From assembly GCA_902530595.1 (NCBI GenBank), contig CACAAX010000004.1, positions 1 through 64,000 of the forward strand: a stretch of DNA of 64,000 nt. The letters run 5' to 3'. Every line of letters begins with the position of its first letter. Position 1 is the stretch's first letter. Shown here in pieces: positions 50,133 to 60,405 of this stretch. The DNA is from an uncultured Alphaproteobacteria bacterium (lineage in GTDB: Bacteria; Pseudomonadota; Alphaproteobacteria; Rhodobacterales; Rhodobacteraceae). Position numbers and translations under genes: made by a program. The notes below the pieces were generated by a model. The model was not told the origin of the DNA, did not search any database, and saw nothing but the letters and a program-made list of their open reading frames with translations.

Positions 50133-51902
50133 ATGCTTCTCACGCTCAAAAACCTATTCCAAGTGCTGGACACCAATGACCGTAAATTACTGTACTCAGT
50201 TTTAATGTTTCTATTTTTTATTGGAATTTTTGAAATTTTAGGCATTGCGTCAATTATTCCAATTATTTCGATAATGAGTGATCCAGCGATATTGGACACA
50301 AATAAGTATCTCTTTGCGTTTAAAAAAATTGCGACAGATTTAGGCTATGGGCGACAACAAGAAATTCTTATATTGTTAGGGTTTTCATCGTTTAGTATGA
50401 TTGCGCTTGCAACCGCACTTCGTTCAATTGGTGTATATGTAACGACAAAATTTATTGAGATGCGCCGACACCATTTGAGCCATAAGCTTTTATCCGGGTA
50501 TTTAAGAAACGATTATGAGTTTTTTTTAAATTCTCAGTCCGCAGAGATAACGAAAATAGTGTTATCTGAAATTGATCGCATTGTTGCTCAACTTATCCGA
50601 CCACTAGTTATGATGGTATCATATATGTTCTTACTGATTTTTGTGCTTACATTCTTATTTTTTGTGAATCCTCAGGTATCAATGATTATTATACTGATTT
50701 TTGGTGGACTATATTCTTTTGTATATTTTCTAATTAGGTGGAAAGTTAATTATCTTGGGGTACAAACGGTACAATCAAATAGAGAACGCTTCGCTCTAAC
50801 AATGGAAGCCCTGAAAAATATTAAATATATAAAATACAGAGGATTAGAGGATTATTACATTAGAAAATTTTTTATTGCATCATATCAGTTTTCACATTCC
50901 GTTGCAGTACAATTTGTGTTGAATCAAATTCCCAAATACATAGTAGAGCTTGTAGCTTTTGGAGGATTAATCTTGGTTTCAGTGCTTACACTGATATCGA
51001 ATTCGGAATTAAACGGAAGCGTATCAAGTAGTTTTTTTCCTATGTTGAGCGCATACGCTCTGAGTGCTTACAAGCTACAACCGGCAGTTCAATCAATGTT
51101 TAATGGCATTGTTAGCCTAAGATACGGACGTGCTACGCTTGATAATCTTTTCAAATCTCTAGACCAGATCAATCCTTCCGGCAACCCTAATGGATTAGAA
51201 AAAAGTAATGTTGAAATAATATTTGATCAAGAATTTGAGAGTAGAGGGATTTCCTTCAAATATGCTAACGAAAAGTCTAATATTGTTGAAAACATCAATT
51301 TCAAAATTCCGAGAGGGTCTTCTGTAGGTATCATTGGTAAAACGGGGTCCGGTAAATCCACTTTAATTAGTCTTATACTAGGTTTGCTCCGACCTAACAC
51401 TGGAAGCTTTCTGGTTGATGGCAAGGAAATAAATGAGATAACTATGAGAAAGTGGCAAAAGATTATTGGTTATGTGCCACAGGATGTTACACTGATAGAC
51501 GCCACAATCTTTGAAAATATTGCCTTCGGCTCAGAGTTAAAAGATATTGATTCTGAGCATGCTATTAACTGTGGTCGAATAGCAATGATTGACGAAAGTT
51601 TTTTTTCGAATACTAACCAGAAGTATATAGGTGATGATGGGGTGAAAATATCAGGAGGGCAGAAGCAGAGAATTGGAATTGCACGCGCTCTGTATAAAAG
51701 ACCCAGTTTGTTGGTCTTGGATGAGGCCACAAGTGGATTAGATCCAAAAACGGAAAAACAAGTACTAGACAATATTTCCAAATATTCTAAGTGCATGTCT
51801 ATTCTTATGATTACGCATAAATATAAGAATCTTGGAATATGTGATGAAGTTTATGAATTACAAGATGGACATTTACGAAAATGTCAACGCAACATTGAAT
51901 AA
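50133..51902 (+). CDS. ABC transporter, fused permease/ATPase (PglK/MsbA-like flippase)
   Basis: 'GIIGKTGSGKSTLISLILGLLRPNTG', 'KISGGQKQRIGIARALYKRPSLLVLDEATSGLDPKTE'. Confidence 0.9.
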   Translation: MLLTLKNLFQVLDTNDRKLLYSVLMFLFFIGIFEILGIASIIPIISIMSDPAILDTNKYLFAFKKIATDLGYGRQQEILILLGFSSFSMIALATALRSIGVYVTTKFIEMRRHHLSHKLLSGYLRNDYEFFLNSQSAEITKIVLSEIDRIVAQLIRPLVMMVSYMFLLIFVLTFLFFVNPQVSMIIILIFGGLYSFVYFLIRWKVNYLGVQTVQSNRERFALTMEALKNIKYIKYRGLEDYYIRKFFIASYQFSHSVAVQFVLNQIPKYIVELVAFGGLILVSVLTLISNSELNGSVSSSFFPMLSAYALSAYKLQPAVQSMFNGIVSLRYGRATLDNLFKSLDQINPSGNPNGLEKSNVEIIFDQEFESRGISFKYANEKSNIVENINFKIPRGSSVGIIGKTGSGKSTLISLILGLLRPNTGSFLVDGKEINEITMRKWQKIIGYVPQDVTLIDATIFENIAFGSELKDIDSEHAINCGRIAMIDESFFSNTNQKYIGDDGVKISGGQKQRIGIARALYKRPSLLVLDEATSGLDPKTEKQVLDNISKYSKCMSILMITHKYKNLGICDEVYELQDGHLRKCQRNIE

Positions 51903-52250
51903 AATAATCGATCTGCCCCCCGATGCTGACGTATCTTTTTTTGTTAAACATGGTTTTTTTAACATAGCAAAAAGCCAGGGATTTGATTTGATGTGGTTAG
52001 CAATCCAACAATGACTACTAACAACTCTATAAACCGATAACTTATAATATGTAATGTTACAGCCATATTGGACTTAGTAAAGACGTGTGTGTTTATACTA
52101 AAAATTCTTCCTTCTTTTTTCTTACGGAGTGACCAACTTATAACGTATATTTTGCGTCAACGATTTGAAGGGATTGTTACTGGAGATTGTATTCTTAGTG
52201 ATTATCAAAGAAATCTAAAGACAGAAACTATTATTAGTATTGGCATATAA
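51896..52250 (+). pseudogene. Degraded paralogue of the 33864-35426 glycosyltransferase-like gene
   Basis: 'LNKIIDLPPDADVSFF' ~ 'YDTILDLSPDKGFSYY'; 'LRQRFEGIVTGDCILSDYQR' ~ 'LNIRFKGIQVGDCILSVYFR', broken by stops. Confidence 0.6.
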
Positions 52251-52350
52251 TATTGACGCTGTTAACATAAATGCCTCTGTTTTCTATATTCAAAATTGTA
52301 TCCGCAAAAAAGGATATCTTATCAAAGCGTAAATTAAATAGGAGAATATC

Positions 52351-53187
52351 TTGTTAAAACTAAATAAAGTAACAAACCAAGGTTCAAACCCCTTTCCATA
52401 TGTAGTAATAGAAGACGCGTTCGGATGTGGGTCCTCACTAAATGTTGACTTTCCTACTCATGATGAATTTGCATCTTCGATGCGTATGGATAAAGATATG
52501 TCGTATCCTGCCCAAAATTATTTGCATCTAATAACTCAAAAAAAGTTATATAATTCATTGCATAATTTTGTATATTCAGAACATTTTGTTGAACATTTTC
52601 TAGATTTTTTCCGTGATGACATCGAAAAAAGAGTAGCGTCCGGTGAATTATTGTTTAATCCGTTTGAGCTGCCAATAATAAGCAGTCCGTATGAGACATC
52701 TATATTCGATATGAATGCAAATTCTGATCAGGCACCATTCCTTTTTCCCCGTCTTGATTTGGGTTATGGTGGTGTAAAATATGGAAAAGATAACGGCGGT
52801 GCAGGCATTCACACAGACAATGCTGGACGTCTGATTTCAATATTATACTACGTAAATACACCTGACAATATGGTTGGTGGTGAGCATCGAATGTATAAGA
52901 TCGAGAATAGGAAACCAGTTGTGGCAAAAGAAGTCGAGCCGTATGAGGGGCGTTTGCTGGCATCATTGCAAACAAACTATGCCCTGCATGATGTTAACCC
53001 GATAACTCGTATTAACGGCTACAGAAAAGCATTTTATTTAGCTGTGAGTTGTAACAAGCCAATTTGGCGCACATCTGAGGGCTGGATGATGAAATTAACA
53101 TCTAATAGAGATCCCGAGAAACATGCAAAAAGTTTTACACCACTAAATGCTATTAAAAGAATATTGAGACGCAAACTACTTCGTTGA
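52351..53187 (+). CDS. 2OG-Fe(II) oxygenase-like protein
   Basis: 'DNGGAGIHTDNAGRLISILYYVNTPDNMVGGEHRMYKIEN...YALHDVNPITRINGYRKAFYLAVSCN' H-x-D...H...R pattern. Confidence 0.6.
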   Translation: MLKLNKVTNQGSNPFPYVVIEDAFGCGSSLNVDFPTHDEFASSMRMDKDMSYPAQNYLHLITQKKLYNSLHNFVYSEHFVEHFLDFFRDDIEKRVASGELLFNPFELPIISSPYETSIFDMNANSDQAPFLFPRLDLGYGGVKYGKDNGGAGIHTDNAGRLISILYYVNTPDNMVGGEHRMYKIENRKPVVAKEVEPYEGRLLASLQTNYALHDVNPITRINGYRKAFYLAVSCNKPIWRTSEGWMMKLTSNRDPEKHAKSFTPLNAIKRILRRKLLR

Positions 53188-53327
53188 TTATATAAGAAGT
53201 CATTCCGCGGTATAATTGGTATAGATTAACTTAATATCGAATGTAGTATTCTTTCAACCAGAACTACAAATTCTATGTAATGAAATTTTGCACTTATGCA
53301 GGTGATTGATTTTTATGCGAAGATGTC

Positions 53328-54410
53328 ATGTTAAGCAAAATTACGAAGATATGTGATGTTTATGGTATACCGTATAAACGGGAATACAACTTAGGTAAGA
53401 ATAGTTATTCAAGAACCGGCACAAAGTTGCGAATTGCTATATTTCCGCTCTCCAGGGAACAACTTCTCAATTTACATAGATCGTTCATATATGAGGATAT
53501 TGATTATAAGGTACTTGGTAATACCACGAATGTTTTGTTTTTAGACTCCCAGATTTATAAATGCTTTGTCTTTACCACGATGCTAACTGACTATGAATTG
53601 TATAAGAATTCTGTGATTGTCGATTGCGGAAGATCTGTAACTGAATTTGTTCGCGACTTATCCATGCATAGCATAACAGGCTTTGAAGGGTTGGAAGGTA
53701 TCCCAGGGACGATTGGAGGTGCTCTAAATATGAATGCTGGGGCTTATGGGTATTGTATTACAGATAACCTTATCGATGTGGACTTTATAGACAGTGACAC
53801 AAATGTGCGTAGAATTGCAAAATCAGATCTGACGATACTGAATAGATCGATACCGCAACTAAAAGATAAAATAATTTTATCGGCTAAATTTAACTTAGTA
53901 GAAGGAGTTCATAGCAGAATTGAAAAGCTAACAAGAAAGTTTCATATAAGCAGGCATCAATATCAGGAATGGGTTTACCCTAATTTAGGTAGTATTTACA
54001 TTGTACCGAGTTTGAATATTAATCAAGATTTGCGTAAAATCCATACAAAACAAAATATTGCTATCATGGTCTTATACTGGCTTTTGTTTAAAATTTGGTT
54101 TACTAGACCGTTATTCGTTATTCGGAGACTCTTTCCAAGTTTTAATTTTCCTTTTCGACTACTCAAATTCTTAAAAATTAAAAGTTATAATTCGGAGGTT
54201 GCATCGAAGACAACAGTCAATACTTTTGCTAATAAAAACTATTCAACTTTAGAATTATTAGAGTATTTTGTGCAATTACATAAAGATTCTAACGGAATGA
54301 TTAAATTAGAAAATGAAATTTACATAGAAAATATTGACACAGTTTTAGACCCAGATATGCGAGCACGTCAATTAAAACTAGCTAGTAAACTTTCACGGTC
54401 GAAACTTTAG
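53328..54410 (+). CDS. Divergent MurB-like FAD-binding protein
   Basis: 'YKVLGNTTNVLFLDSQ', 'ITGFEGLEGIPGTIGGALNMNAGAYG', 'PNLGSIY', C-terminal 'NTFANKNYSTLELLEYFVQLHKDSNGMIKLENEIYI'. Confidence 0.8.
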   Translation: MLSKITKICDVYGIPYKREYNLGKNSYSRTGTKLRIAIFPLSREQLLNLHRSFIYEDIDYKVLGNTTNVLFLDSQIYKCFVFTTMLTDYELYKNSVIVDCGRSVTEFVRDLSMHSITGFEGLEGIPGTIGGALNMNAGAYGYCITDNLIDVDFIDSDTNVRRIAKSDLTILNRSIPQLKDKIILSAKFNLVEGVHSRIEKLTRKFHISRHQYQEWVYPNLGSIYIVPSLNINQDLRKIHTKQNIAIMVLYWLLFKIWFTRPLFVIRRLFPSFNFPFRLLKFLKIKSYNSEVASKTTVNTFANKNYSTLELLEYFVQLHKDSNGMIKLENEIYIENIDTVLDPDMRARQLKLASKLSRSKL

Positions 54411-54434
54411 ATACATTAAACGATAGGATTACAA

Positions 54435-55877
54435 ATGAATAACATCGTTCACCCAGTCATCTTGTGCGGAGGATCTGGTACTCGCCTTTGGCCATTGTCA
54501 CGGAAGTCGTTTCCAAAACAATTTACTAAAATTGTTGGGGACAAGAGTCTATTTCAACTGACCGCTAATCGGCTAAGCGGAGATAGCTTTTCCGAACCGT
54601 TAATAATTACAAGTTCGGAGTATCGTTTTATAGCGCTTGAGCAATTGGGGGCTTCAAGGTTAACACCATCAAGCATGTTGGTTGAGCCTTCTGCAAAAAA
54701 TACCGCAGCGGCTACATGTGTCGCGGCACTGGAATTAGAAGCGACGTCACCGAACAGTTTGATGCTATTAGCACCGTCAGATCATGTCTTGCCGGATGTT
54801 GAAAATTTTGTAAAGGCTATTGATAAGGCAATTCCCATAGCGAACGATGGTGAAATCGTTACTTTTGGTATCTATCCAGATAGAGCAGAGACTGGGTATG
54901 GTTGGTTAGAACTTAGTGAGAGCACAAATGAAAGGGATGCTAACAAACCCATTAGCTTGCTAGATTTTATCGAAAAGCCACCTAAAGATGTTGCAGAAAG
55001 GATGCTGCAATGCGGCAACTATCTTTGGAACAGTGGAATATTCCTTTTTAAAACCTCTACAATTTTAAATGCATTTAAAGAACATGCTCCAGAAATTTTA
55101 GAAACTGCAAAGCGTGCGTTGTTGGATAGCAAGCAAGATGTATGGTTCAAGTGGTTAAACTCAGATTTTTGGGCCGAACTTCCGGACATATCAATTGATT
55201 TTGCTATTATGGAAAAAGCTTCAAATCTTTCAGTGATTCCATTGAGTGGCAAATGGTCAGATCTTGGGGATTGGCAAGCCTTGTGGCAAAATAATTTGCG
55301 TGATGAGCGTGGGGTAGCCACTCATGGTTCAGCGATAAGTATCGACTGCGATAATTCATTAATATTTTCATCAGATGAGAAACAGCAGGTAGTTGGTATC
55401 GGTTTGGAAGATGTGATTGTGGTCGCGATGCCAGATGCAGTGCTCGTAGCCCATAAAGACAAGGCACAAGATGTGAAAGCGGCAGTAGCTATTTTGAAAG
55501 ATCATAATGTGTCGCAGGCCGAACAATTGCCCCGCGATTACCGGCCTTGGGGTTGGTACGAAAGTCTGGTTACCGGTCCACGCTTTCAGGTAAAACGAAT
55601 TGTAGTGAGTCCAGGTGCCGCATTAAGTTTGCAGAGTCATAACCACCGGTCTGAGCATTGGATTGTTGTTGAAGGCACTGCAAAAGTCACCATTAATGAA
55701 GAAGAGCAGTTGATTACTGAAAATCAATCAGTATATATTCCACTCGGATCGAAACACAGATTACAGAACCCCGGTAAAGTTTCGTTAACTTTAATAGAAG
55801 TGCAGACTGGGACTTATTTTGGGGAGGATGATATTATTCGTTATGAAGATCTATATGCAAGAGATGCGGTTATTTAG
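54435..55877 (+). CDS. manC: Mannose-1-phosphate guanylyltransferase / mannose-6-phosphate isomerase
   Basis: 'VILCGGSGTRLWPLSRKSFPKQF', 'FIEKPPKDVAERML', 'YRPWGWYESLVTGPRFQVKRIVVSPGAALSLQSHNHRSEHWIVVEGTAKVT'. Confidence 0.95.
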   Translation: MNNIVHPVILCGGSGTRLWPLSRKSFPKQFTKIVGDKSLFQLTANRLSGDSFSEPLIITSSEYRFIALEQLGASRLTPSSMLVEPSAKNTAAATCVAALELEATSPNSLMLLAPSDHVLPDVENFVKAIDKAIPIANDGEIVTFGIYPDRAETGYGWLELSESTNERDANKPISLLDFIEKPPKDVAERMLQCGNYLWNSGIFLFKTSTILNAFKEHAPEILETAKRALLDSKQDVWFKWLNSDFWAELPDISIDFAIMEKASNLSVIPLSGKWSDLGDWQALWQNNLRDERGVATHGSAISIDCDNSLIFSSDEKQQVVGIGLEDVIVVAMPDAVLVAHKDKAQDVKAAVAILKDHNVSQAEQLPRDYRPWGWYESLVTGPRFQVKRIVVSPGAALSLQSHNHRSEHWIVVEGTAKVTINEEEQLITENQSVYIPLGSKHRLQNPGKVSLTLIEVQTGTYFGEDDIIRYEDLYARDAVI

Positions 55878-55932
55878 GACTGAAAACCCTTCAAATACTT
55901 ATGAATAAATTCCTGGTACCTAGAATATAAGA

Positions 55933-57183
55933 ATGAATGATATAATGGATGAAAAAATATGTATAGTAGGATTGGGATATGTAGGATTACCATTAGCTCT
56001 CGCCTTAAGTGAGCGCTTTAAATGTGTAGGTTTTGATATCAATAAAAAGAGAATTAGCGATTTATCCAAACACGTTGATATTAATCTTGAACACAGCCCG
56101 CTTGAGATCGCCAACTCTAGTCTAAAATTAACTAGCAACTTAGAATCAGCTGGAGCTTGCTCAATATTTATTGTTACGGTTCCAACCCCAATCACAGAAA
56201 ATAAAGTCCCAGAGTTAAGTCCTCTTATCCACGCATGCCGGATGGTGGGCCAAGTTCTTAAGAAAGGGGATTTGGTGGTATTTGAATCTACTGTTTACCC
56301 TGGATGTTCAGAGAATTTTTGTGGTCCAATATTGCAGGAAGAATCAGGCTTGGCCCAAGGAGAAGATTTTAGTATTGGTTATAGCCCTGAACGAATTAAT
56401 CCTGGTGACAAAGTTAATACAATCAAGACAATCAAAAAAGTTGTATCAGGTGATAGCAAGAAATCTCTGGAACGGGTATCACATTTATACAGCTCGGTTA
56501 TTACTGCTGGAGTGTATAAAGCACAAAGCACTATGGTTGCAGAGGCAGCAAAACTAACTGAAAATATTCAAAGAGACGTAAACATAGCCTTGATGAACGA
56601 GTTGGCATCAATTTATAGCGCAATGGACCTTCGTATGAACGAAGTTCTAGATGCTGCTGTAACAAAGTGGAATTTCATACCATTTCGGCCAGGTCTAGTA
56701 GGAGGTCACTGCATTGGAGTTGATCCGTATTATTTTATTGATACTGCAAAAAAAATGAGCCTTAAAACTCCACTTGTTAGTACGGCACGTCAAATCAATG
56801 ATAACGTAGTCCCCCGTATTTTGAGTAAATTCCGAGACCAGGTGCAAAAGGTTCATAATCGATCTTTAGTGATGGGCATTACATTTAAAGAAAATTGTAA
56901 TGATCTGCGCAATTCAAAAGCGCTTGAGCTTGCCAATAATTTGTCAAATTTAACTTCAGTGCATGTATTAGAACCTAATATTGAGTTACTGCCCATTGAC
57001 AACTTGGAATTAGTTGAAAGCTTTTCAGGAGCTCCCTACGACTGCGTAATTATTGCAGTGAAACACCATCAATTCCAGAGTTTAACGATTGATTTCGTTA
57101 GAGAATTGGTTGGCGATGTAGGATATATTTATGACTTACATGATATTTTCGGGTACAGTGGTGAAAGAATTTTTACACTATGA
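55933..57183 (+). CDS. Nucleotide-sugar dehydrogenase (WecC/TviB-like)
   Basis: '[22 protein letters not shown]', 'FESTVYPGCSENFCGPIL', 'FRPGLVGGHCIGVDPYYF', 'VMGITFKENCNDLRNSKA'. Confidence 0.92.
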   Translation: MNDIMDEKICIVGLGYVGLPLALALSERFKCVGFDINKKRISDLSKHVDINLEHSPLEIANSSLKLTSNLESAGACSIFIVTVPTPITENKVPELSPLIHACRMVGQVLKKGDLVVFESTVYPGCSENFCGPILQEESGLAQGEDFSIGYSPERINPGDKVNTIKTIKKVVSGDSKKSLERVSHLYSSVITAGVYKAQSTMVAEAAKLTENIQRDVNIALMNELASIYSAMDLRMNEVLDAAVTKWNFIPFRPGLVGGHCIGVDPYYFIDTAKKMSLKTPLVSTARQINDNVVPRILSKFRDQVQKVHNRSLVMGITFKENCNDLRNSKALELANNLSNLTSVHVLEPNIELLPIDNLELVESFSGAPYDCVIIAVKHHQFQSLTIDFVRELVGDVGYIYDLHDIFGYSGERIFTL

Positions 57184-57872
57184 CAATGGTCTTGATACAA
57201 GCCCGGATGTCGTCAAAGAGATTACCTGGGAAAATACTCAAAAGAATTAATGGGCAACCCATCCTTGGTCATGTCGCTGCTAGATGTGAGAGTATTGTCG
57301 GAAAACAAAACATAGTTATAGTAACTTCTAACGAAGATAGTGATGCTCCAGTGGTTCAGTTTGCAAAAAGTCACGGATACCGCTTTTACTGTGGGTCTTT
57401 GGCAAATGTGTATGATCGTCTTGTCGGAGCGATTTTGACATATGGAATTGATCATTTCGTAAGAGTTTGTGGTGATAGTCCTTTTTTGCATCCCGAAATA
57501 TTAGCTCAGGCATTAACGCACTACAGAGGTAATAGTGTTGACTTAGTCACCAATGTTTTTCCACGTAGTTATCCAAAAGGACAATCTGTAGAAGTGATCC
57601 GTTCATCTACTTTTCTGGCTCCAGAATACACTAATTTAAATGGGTTCTCTAATGAACATGTAACAAAAGGCTTTTACTCATGTTACACTAAATATACCAT
57701 TTTAAACTTCAGCTGTTCTCATGCGACATCAAAAGGTTTAAGAACGTGGGCGGTAGACACTAAGGAAGATTTTGTTTTGATAAGCGAGTGGATAAAGAAA
57801 TATCCTCAAGGTCCTGGGTCATTTCCAAAATCTCAGATAAAAATTTATAACCCCAAGATTGCTGATGCTTAG
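57180..57872 (+). CDS. Cytidylyltransferase (SpsF-like)
   Basis: 'VLIQARMSSKRLPGKILKRINGQPILGHV', 'VRVCGDSPFLHPEIL'. Confidence 0.88.
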   Translation: MTMVLIQARMSSKRLPGKILKRINGQPILGHVAARCESIVGKQNIVIVTSNEDSDAPVVQFAKSHGYRFYCGSLANVYDRLVGAILTYGIDHFVRVCGDSPFLHPEILAQALTHYRGNSVDLVTNVFPRSYPKGQSVEVIRSSTFLAPEYTNLNGFSNEHVTKGFYSCYTKYTILNFSCSHATSKGLRTWAVDTKEDFVLISEWIKKYPQGPGSFPKSQIKIYNPKIADA

Positions 57873-58848
57873 AGTTGGGGTGATAGGGCTCGGTGTTGGA
57901 GAGCAGCATATTTATGGGTTTAATCAGAGTGTGCACTCGAAAACTACACGGATCTGTGATAATGATACCGTTAAGCTAGCTGATGTATCAGCTCGAAGTG
58001 GAGTTAAAGATACAACTGAAAATGCCGCCGATATCATACTAGATCCGGAAATTGATGTTGTCTCAATTGCAAGTTATGATGAATTTCATGCGCAACAAGT
58101 AATAATGGCATTAGATACAGGGAAACACGTCTTTGTAGAAAAACCTATTTGCCTCACCTTATCAGAGCTTGACTGTATCTGTGATGCATATGAACGCTCA
58201 CGGAGAAGGGGTGAAAAACTCAAGGTTTCATCTAACTTTATTTTGCGTCACGAAGAACGATTTTTGAAACTTAAAAAACGCATCGAAGCTGGCGAACTTG
58301 GTGAAATTTATTTGGTTGAAGGTAGCTATGACTATGGCCGTGTAGGCAAATTAACTAACGGTTGGCGTGCCAACACACAGAAATACTCAGTGATGCACGG
58401 TGGCGGAATACACATATTGGATTTGTTCGTATGGTTAACTGGACAAAAATTCGAACCACATTCAAGTTTGACCAACAAAGTTGTGACCAGTCAAACTAAG
58501 TTTCGACCAAATGATCTAATTCTAACTATTGGTAAGTTTGGTGATAACATCTTGGGCAAAATCAGTGCTAATTTCGGTTCACAAACTCAACATTTCCACC
58601 AACTCAAGATATACGGCACAAAGGGTACCTTTATTCATGATTGCGACTCAGCATCCTATTTTTTTGGCAGTGAACCAGAGGTTGTAAGAGAACGTGACGT
58701 CACCCCTTTTCCTGCTACAATGAAGGGAGATTTATTGCCTGGTTTTATATCAGAAATTGTAAGTGGTGCGCCTTCGTCAATAGATTTTAATCATATTGAG
58801 CAAATTATGCGAACATCTTTGGCGATTGAAGCCCAAGCGCTTTCATAA
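57859..58848 (+). CDS. Gfo/Idh/MocA family oxidoreductase
   Basis: 'RVGVIGLGVGEQHIYGF', 'VSIASYDEFHAQQVIMALDTGKHVFVEKPICLTLSEL'. Confidence 0.9.
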   Translation: MLMLRVGVIGLGVGEQHIYGFNQSVHSKTTRICDNDTVKLADVSARSGVKDTTENAADIILDPEIDVVSIASYDEFHAQQVIMALDTGKHVFVEKPICLTLSELDCICDAYERSRRRGEKLKVSSNFILRHEERFLKLKKRIEAGELGEIYLVEGSYDYGRVGKLTNGWRANTQKYSVMHGGGIHILDLFVWLTGQKFEPHSSLTNKVVTSQTKFRPNDLILTIGKFGDNILGKISANFGSQTQHFHQLKIYGTKGTFIHDCDSASYFFGSEPEVVRERDVTPFPATMKGDLLPGFISEIVSGAPSSIDFNHIEQIMRTSLAIEAQALS

Positions 58849-58850
58849 AG

Positions 58851-59558
58851 ATGGTAATGTATTGTTCAAAAGACGTTTGGTTAACTGAATGCGTCGACTT
58901 CCCTTGCTATATGACCAATCAGGAATTTAGACCTCAAACAACCGAGCAGCTACTAGAGCAGCATAATTCTTTATTTATTACGTGCAAAGTCCTACAAAAT
59001 GATCTGGAAAGTCAGAAGCTCGCGATATCCCTTGGCTTTGTGCAGATCAATAATCAACTTACGTTTGCTTGTCGACAAGATAATCTTGTTAAACTTAATG
59101 AAGTAGACAAATTGAGTTTTGTTTTCTCATGCACCAATGAATTAGGTTCGGAACTAGTGCGCTTCGCTCCTTTTTTCTTGACAGACAGATTCCGTCAGGA
59201 TGTCCGCCTTCCAAAGGTTTGGTCGATGTTAATTAAGTCAAAATGGCTAAAAGCTCCAAAAGAAAATAAATCAGTTTTATTAGCAAAGCTTAAGAATAAA
59301 ATTGTCGGGTTTGTTTTACTAAAACAACTTAATCATGCTCTTATCATTGATTTAATTGCCGTCGACCCTCGTCACCGTGGCAAAAAAATTGGTTCACAAT
59401 TACTTGCTGAATTAAAAAGACATCTAGGTAAAGAACAACGGCTTGAAGTTGGTACCCAATGTAATAACTTGGCTGCAATACAACTTTATAGTTCTAATGG
59501 ATTCACTTGCGTCATGAACAAAAAAGTGTACCACTATTTTAATCATTGTAATGAATGA
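58851..59558 (+). CDS. GNAT-family acetyltransferase
   Basis: 'DLIAVDPRHRGKKIGSQLLAELKRHL...LAAIQLYSSNGF'. Confidence 0.82.
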   Translation: MVMYCSKDVWLTECVDFPCYMTNQEFRPQTTEQLLEQHNSLFITCKVLQNDLESQKLAISLGFVQINNQLTFACRQDNLVKLNEVDKLSFVFSCTNELGSELVRFAPFFLTDRFRQDVRLPKVWSMLIKSKWLKAPKENKSVLLAKLKNKIVGFVLLKQLNHALIIDLIAVDPRHRGKKIGSQLLAELKRHLGKEQRLEVGTQCNNLAAIQLYSSNGFTCVMNKKVYHYFNHCNE

Positions 59559-59706
59559 GATGCGATATCACGACTCTTGAAATTTAAATAAATTTAATAA
59601 GGGTAAATAATAAATTTTTTAATTTTAAGTGCAAAAAGTTTCGTCTTCGCACTGACCGCTGATGAATAAAAATCTACATTGTCAATAAGCTCTCAAGGAG
59701 AAAAAT

Positions 59707-60405
59707 ATGGCAGGAAAAAGCTTAAACTTTATAGCTGAGATCGGTTTGAACCATAATGGGAATTTTGGACTTATTTTTGAGTTGATTAAACAAGCTTCAT
59801 ATTCAGGGGCTGATTTTGTAAAATTCCAGTTGGGTTGGCGTGCACAGCCTGGTGAAATAAACCAATTAAAAAAAGAAGACATTGAACAAATAATAAAATC
59901 TTGCCAGCATTTTAATATAAAGCCTCTTTTTTCCGTATTTAATTTTGCTGCGTTCGAACTAGCTGAACGTTTTGGTATGCAGGATTATAAAATTGCGTCA
60001 AGGACTGTGATTGAGGATCCGCAGCTAGTCAGAAAAGTTATCGAAACAGAAAAATCAGTGTATATATCATTGGGAATGACCCAAGAGACGCATCCGTTTG
60101 CCTTCTCAAACAATATACACTACCTTTGGTGTCAATCTTTATATCCAATACACCCTTGGGAAGTTACAGCCTTTCCGAAGAAGTTTGATCAGAAGGGTGT
60201 GGCAGGATTTAGTGATCACTCTATTGGAATTGAGTTGGCATTAATTGCGGTTATGCGTGGTGCGACTATTATTGAGAAGCATTTCACACTCGATAAGTCA
60301 GATGTAACAATTAGAGACCACGCACTTTCGCTCACACCAGATGAATTCAAAACAATGGTTAACTCTGGAAGAGAGATCAAAAAATATCGTGACCTCGGAA
60401 TATGA
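59707..60405 (+). CDS. NeuB-family (sialic acid synthase-like), catalytic barrel only
   Basis: 'FIAEIGLNHNGNFGLIFELIKQASYSGADFVKFQ', 'GVAGFSDHSIGIELALIAVMRGATIIEKHFTLDKS'; ends before a SAF/antifreeze domain. Confidence 0.85.
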   Translation: MAGKSLNFIAEIGLNHNGNFGLIFELIKQASYSGADFVKFQLGWRAQPGEINQLKKEDIEQIIKSCQHFNIKPLFSVFNFAAFELAERFGMQDYKIASRTVIEDPQLVRKVIETEKSVYISLGMTQETHPFAFSNNIHYLWCQSLYPIHPWEVTAFPKKFDQKGVAGFSDHSIGIELALIAVMRGATIIEKHFTLDKSDVTIRDHALSLTPDEFKTMVNSGREIKKYRDLGI

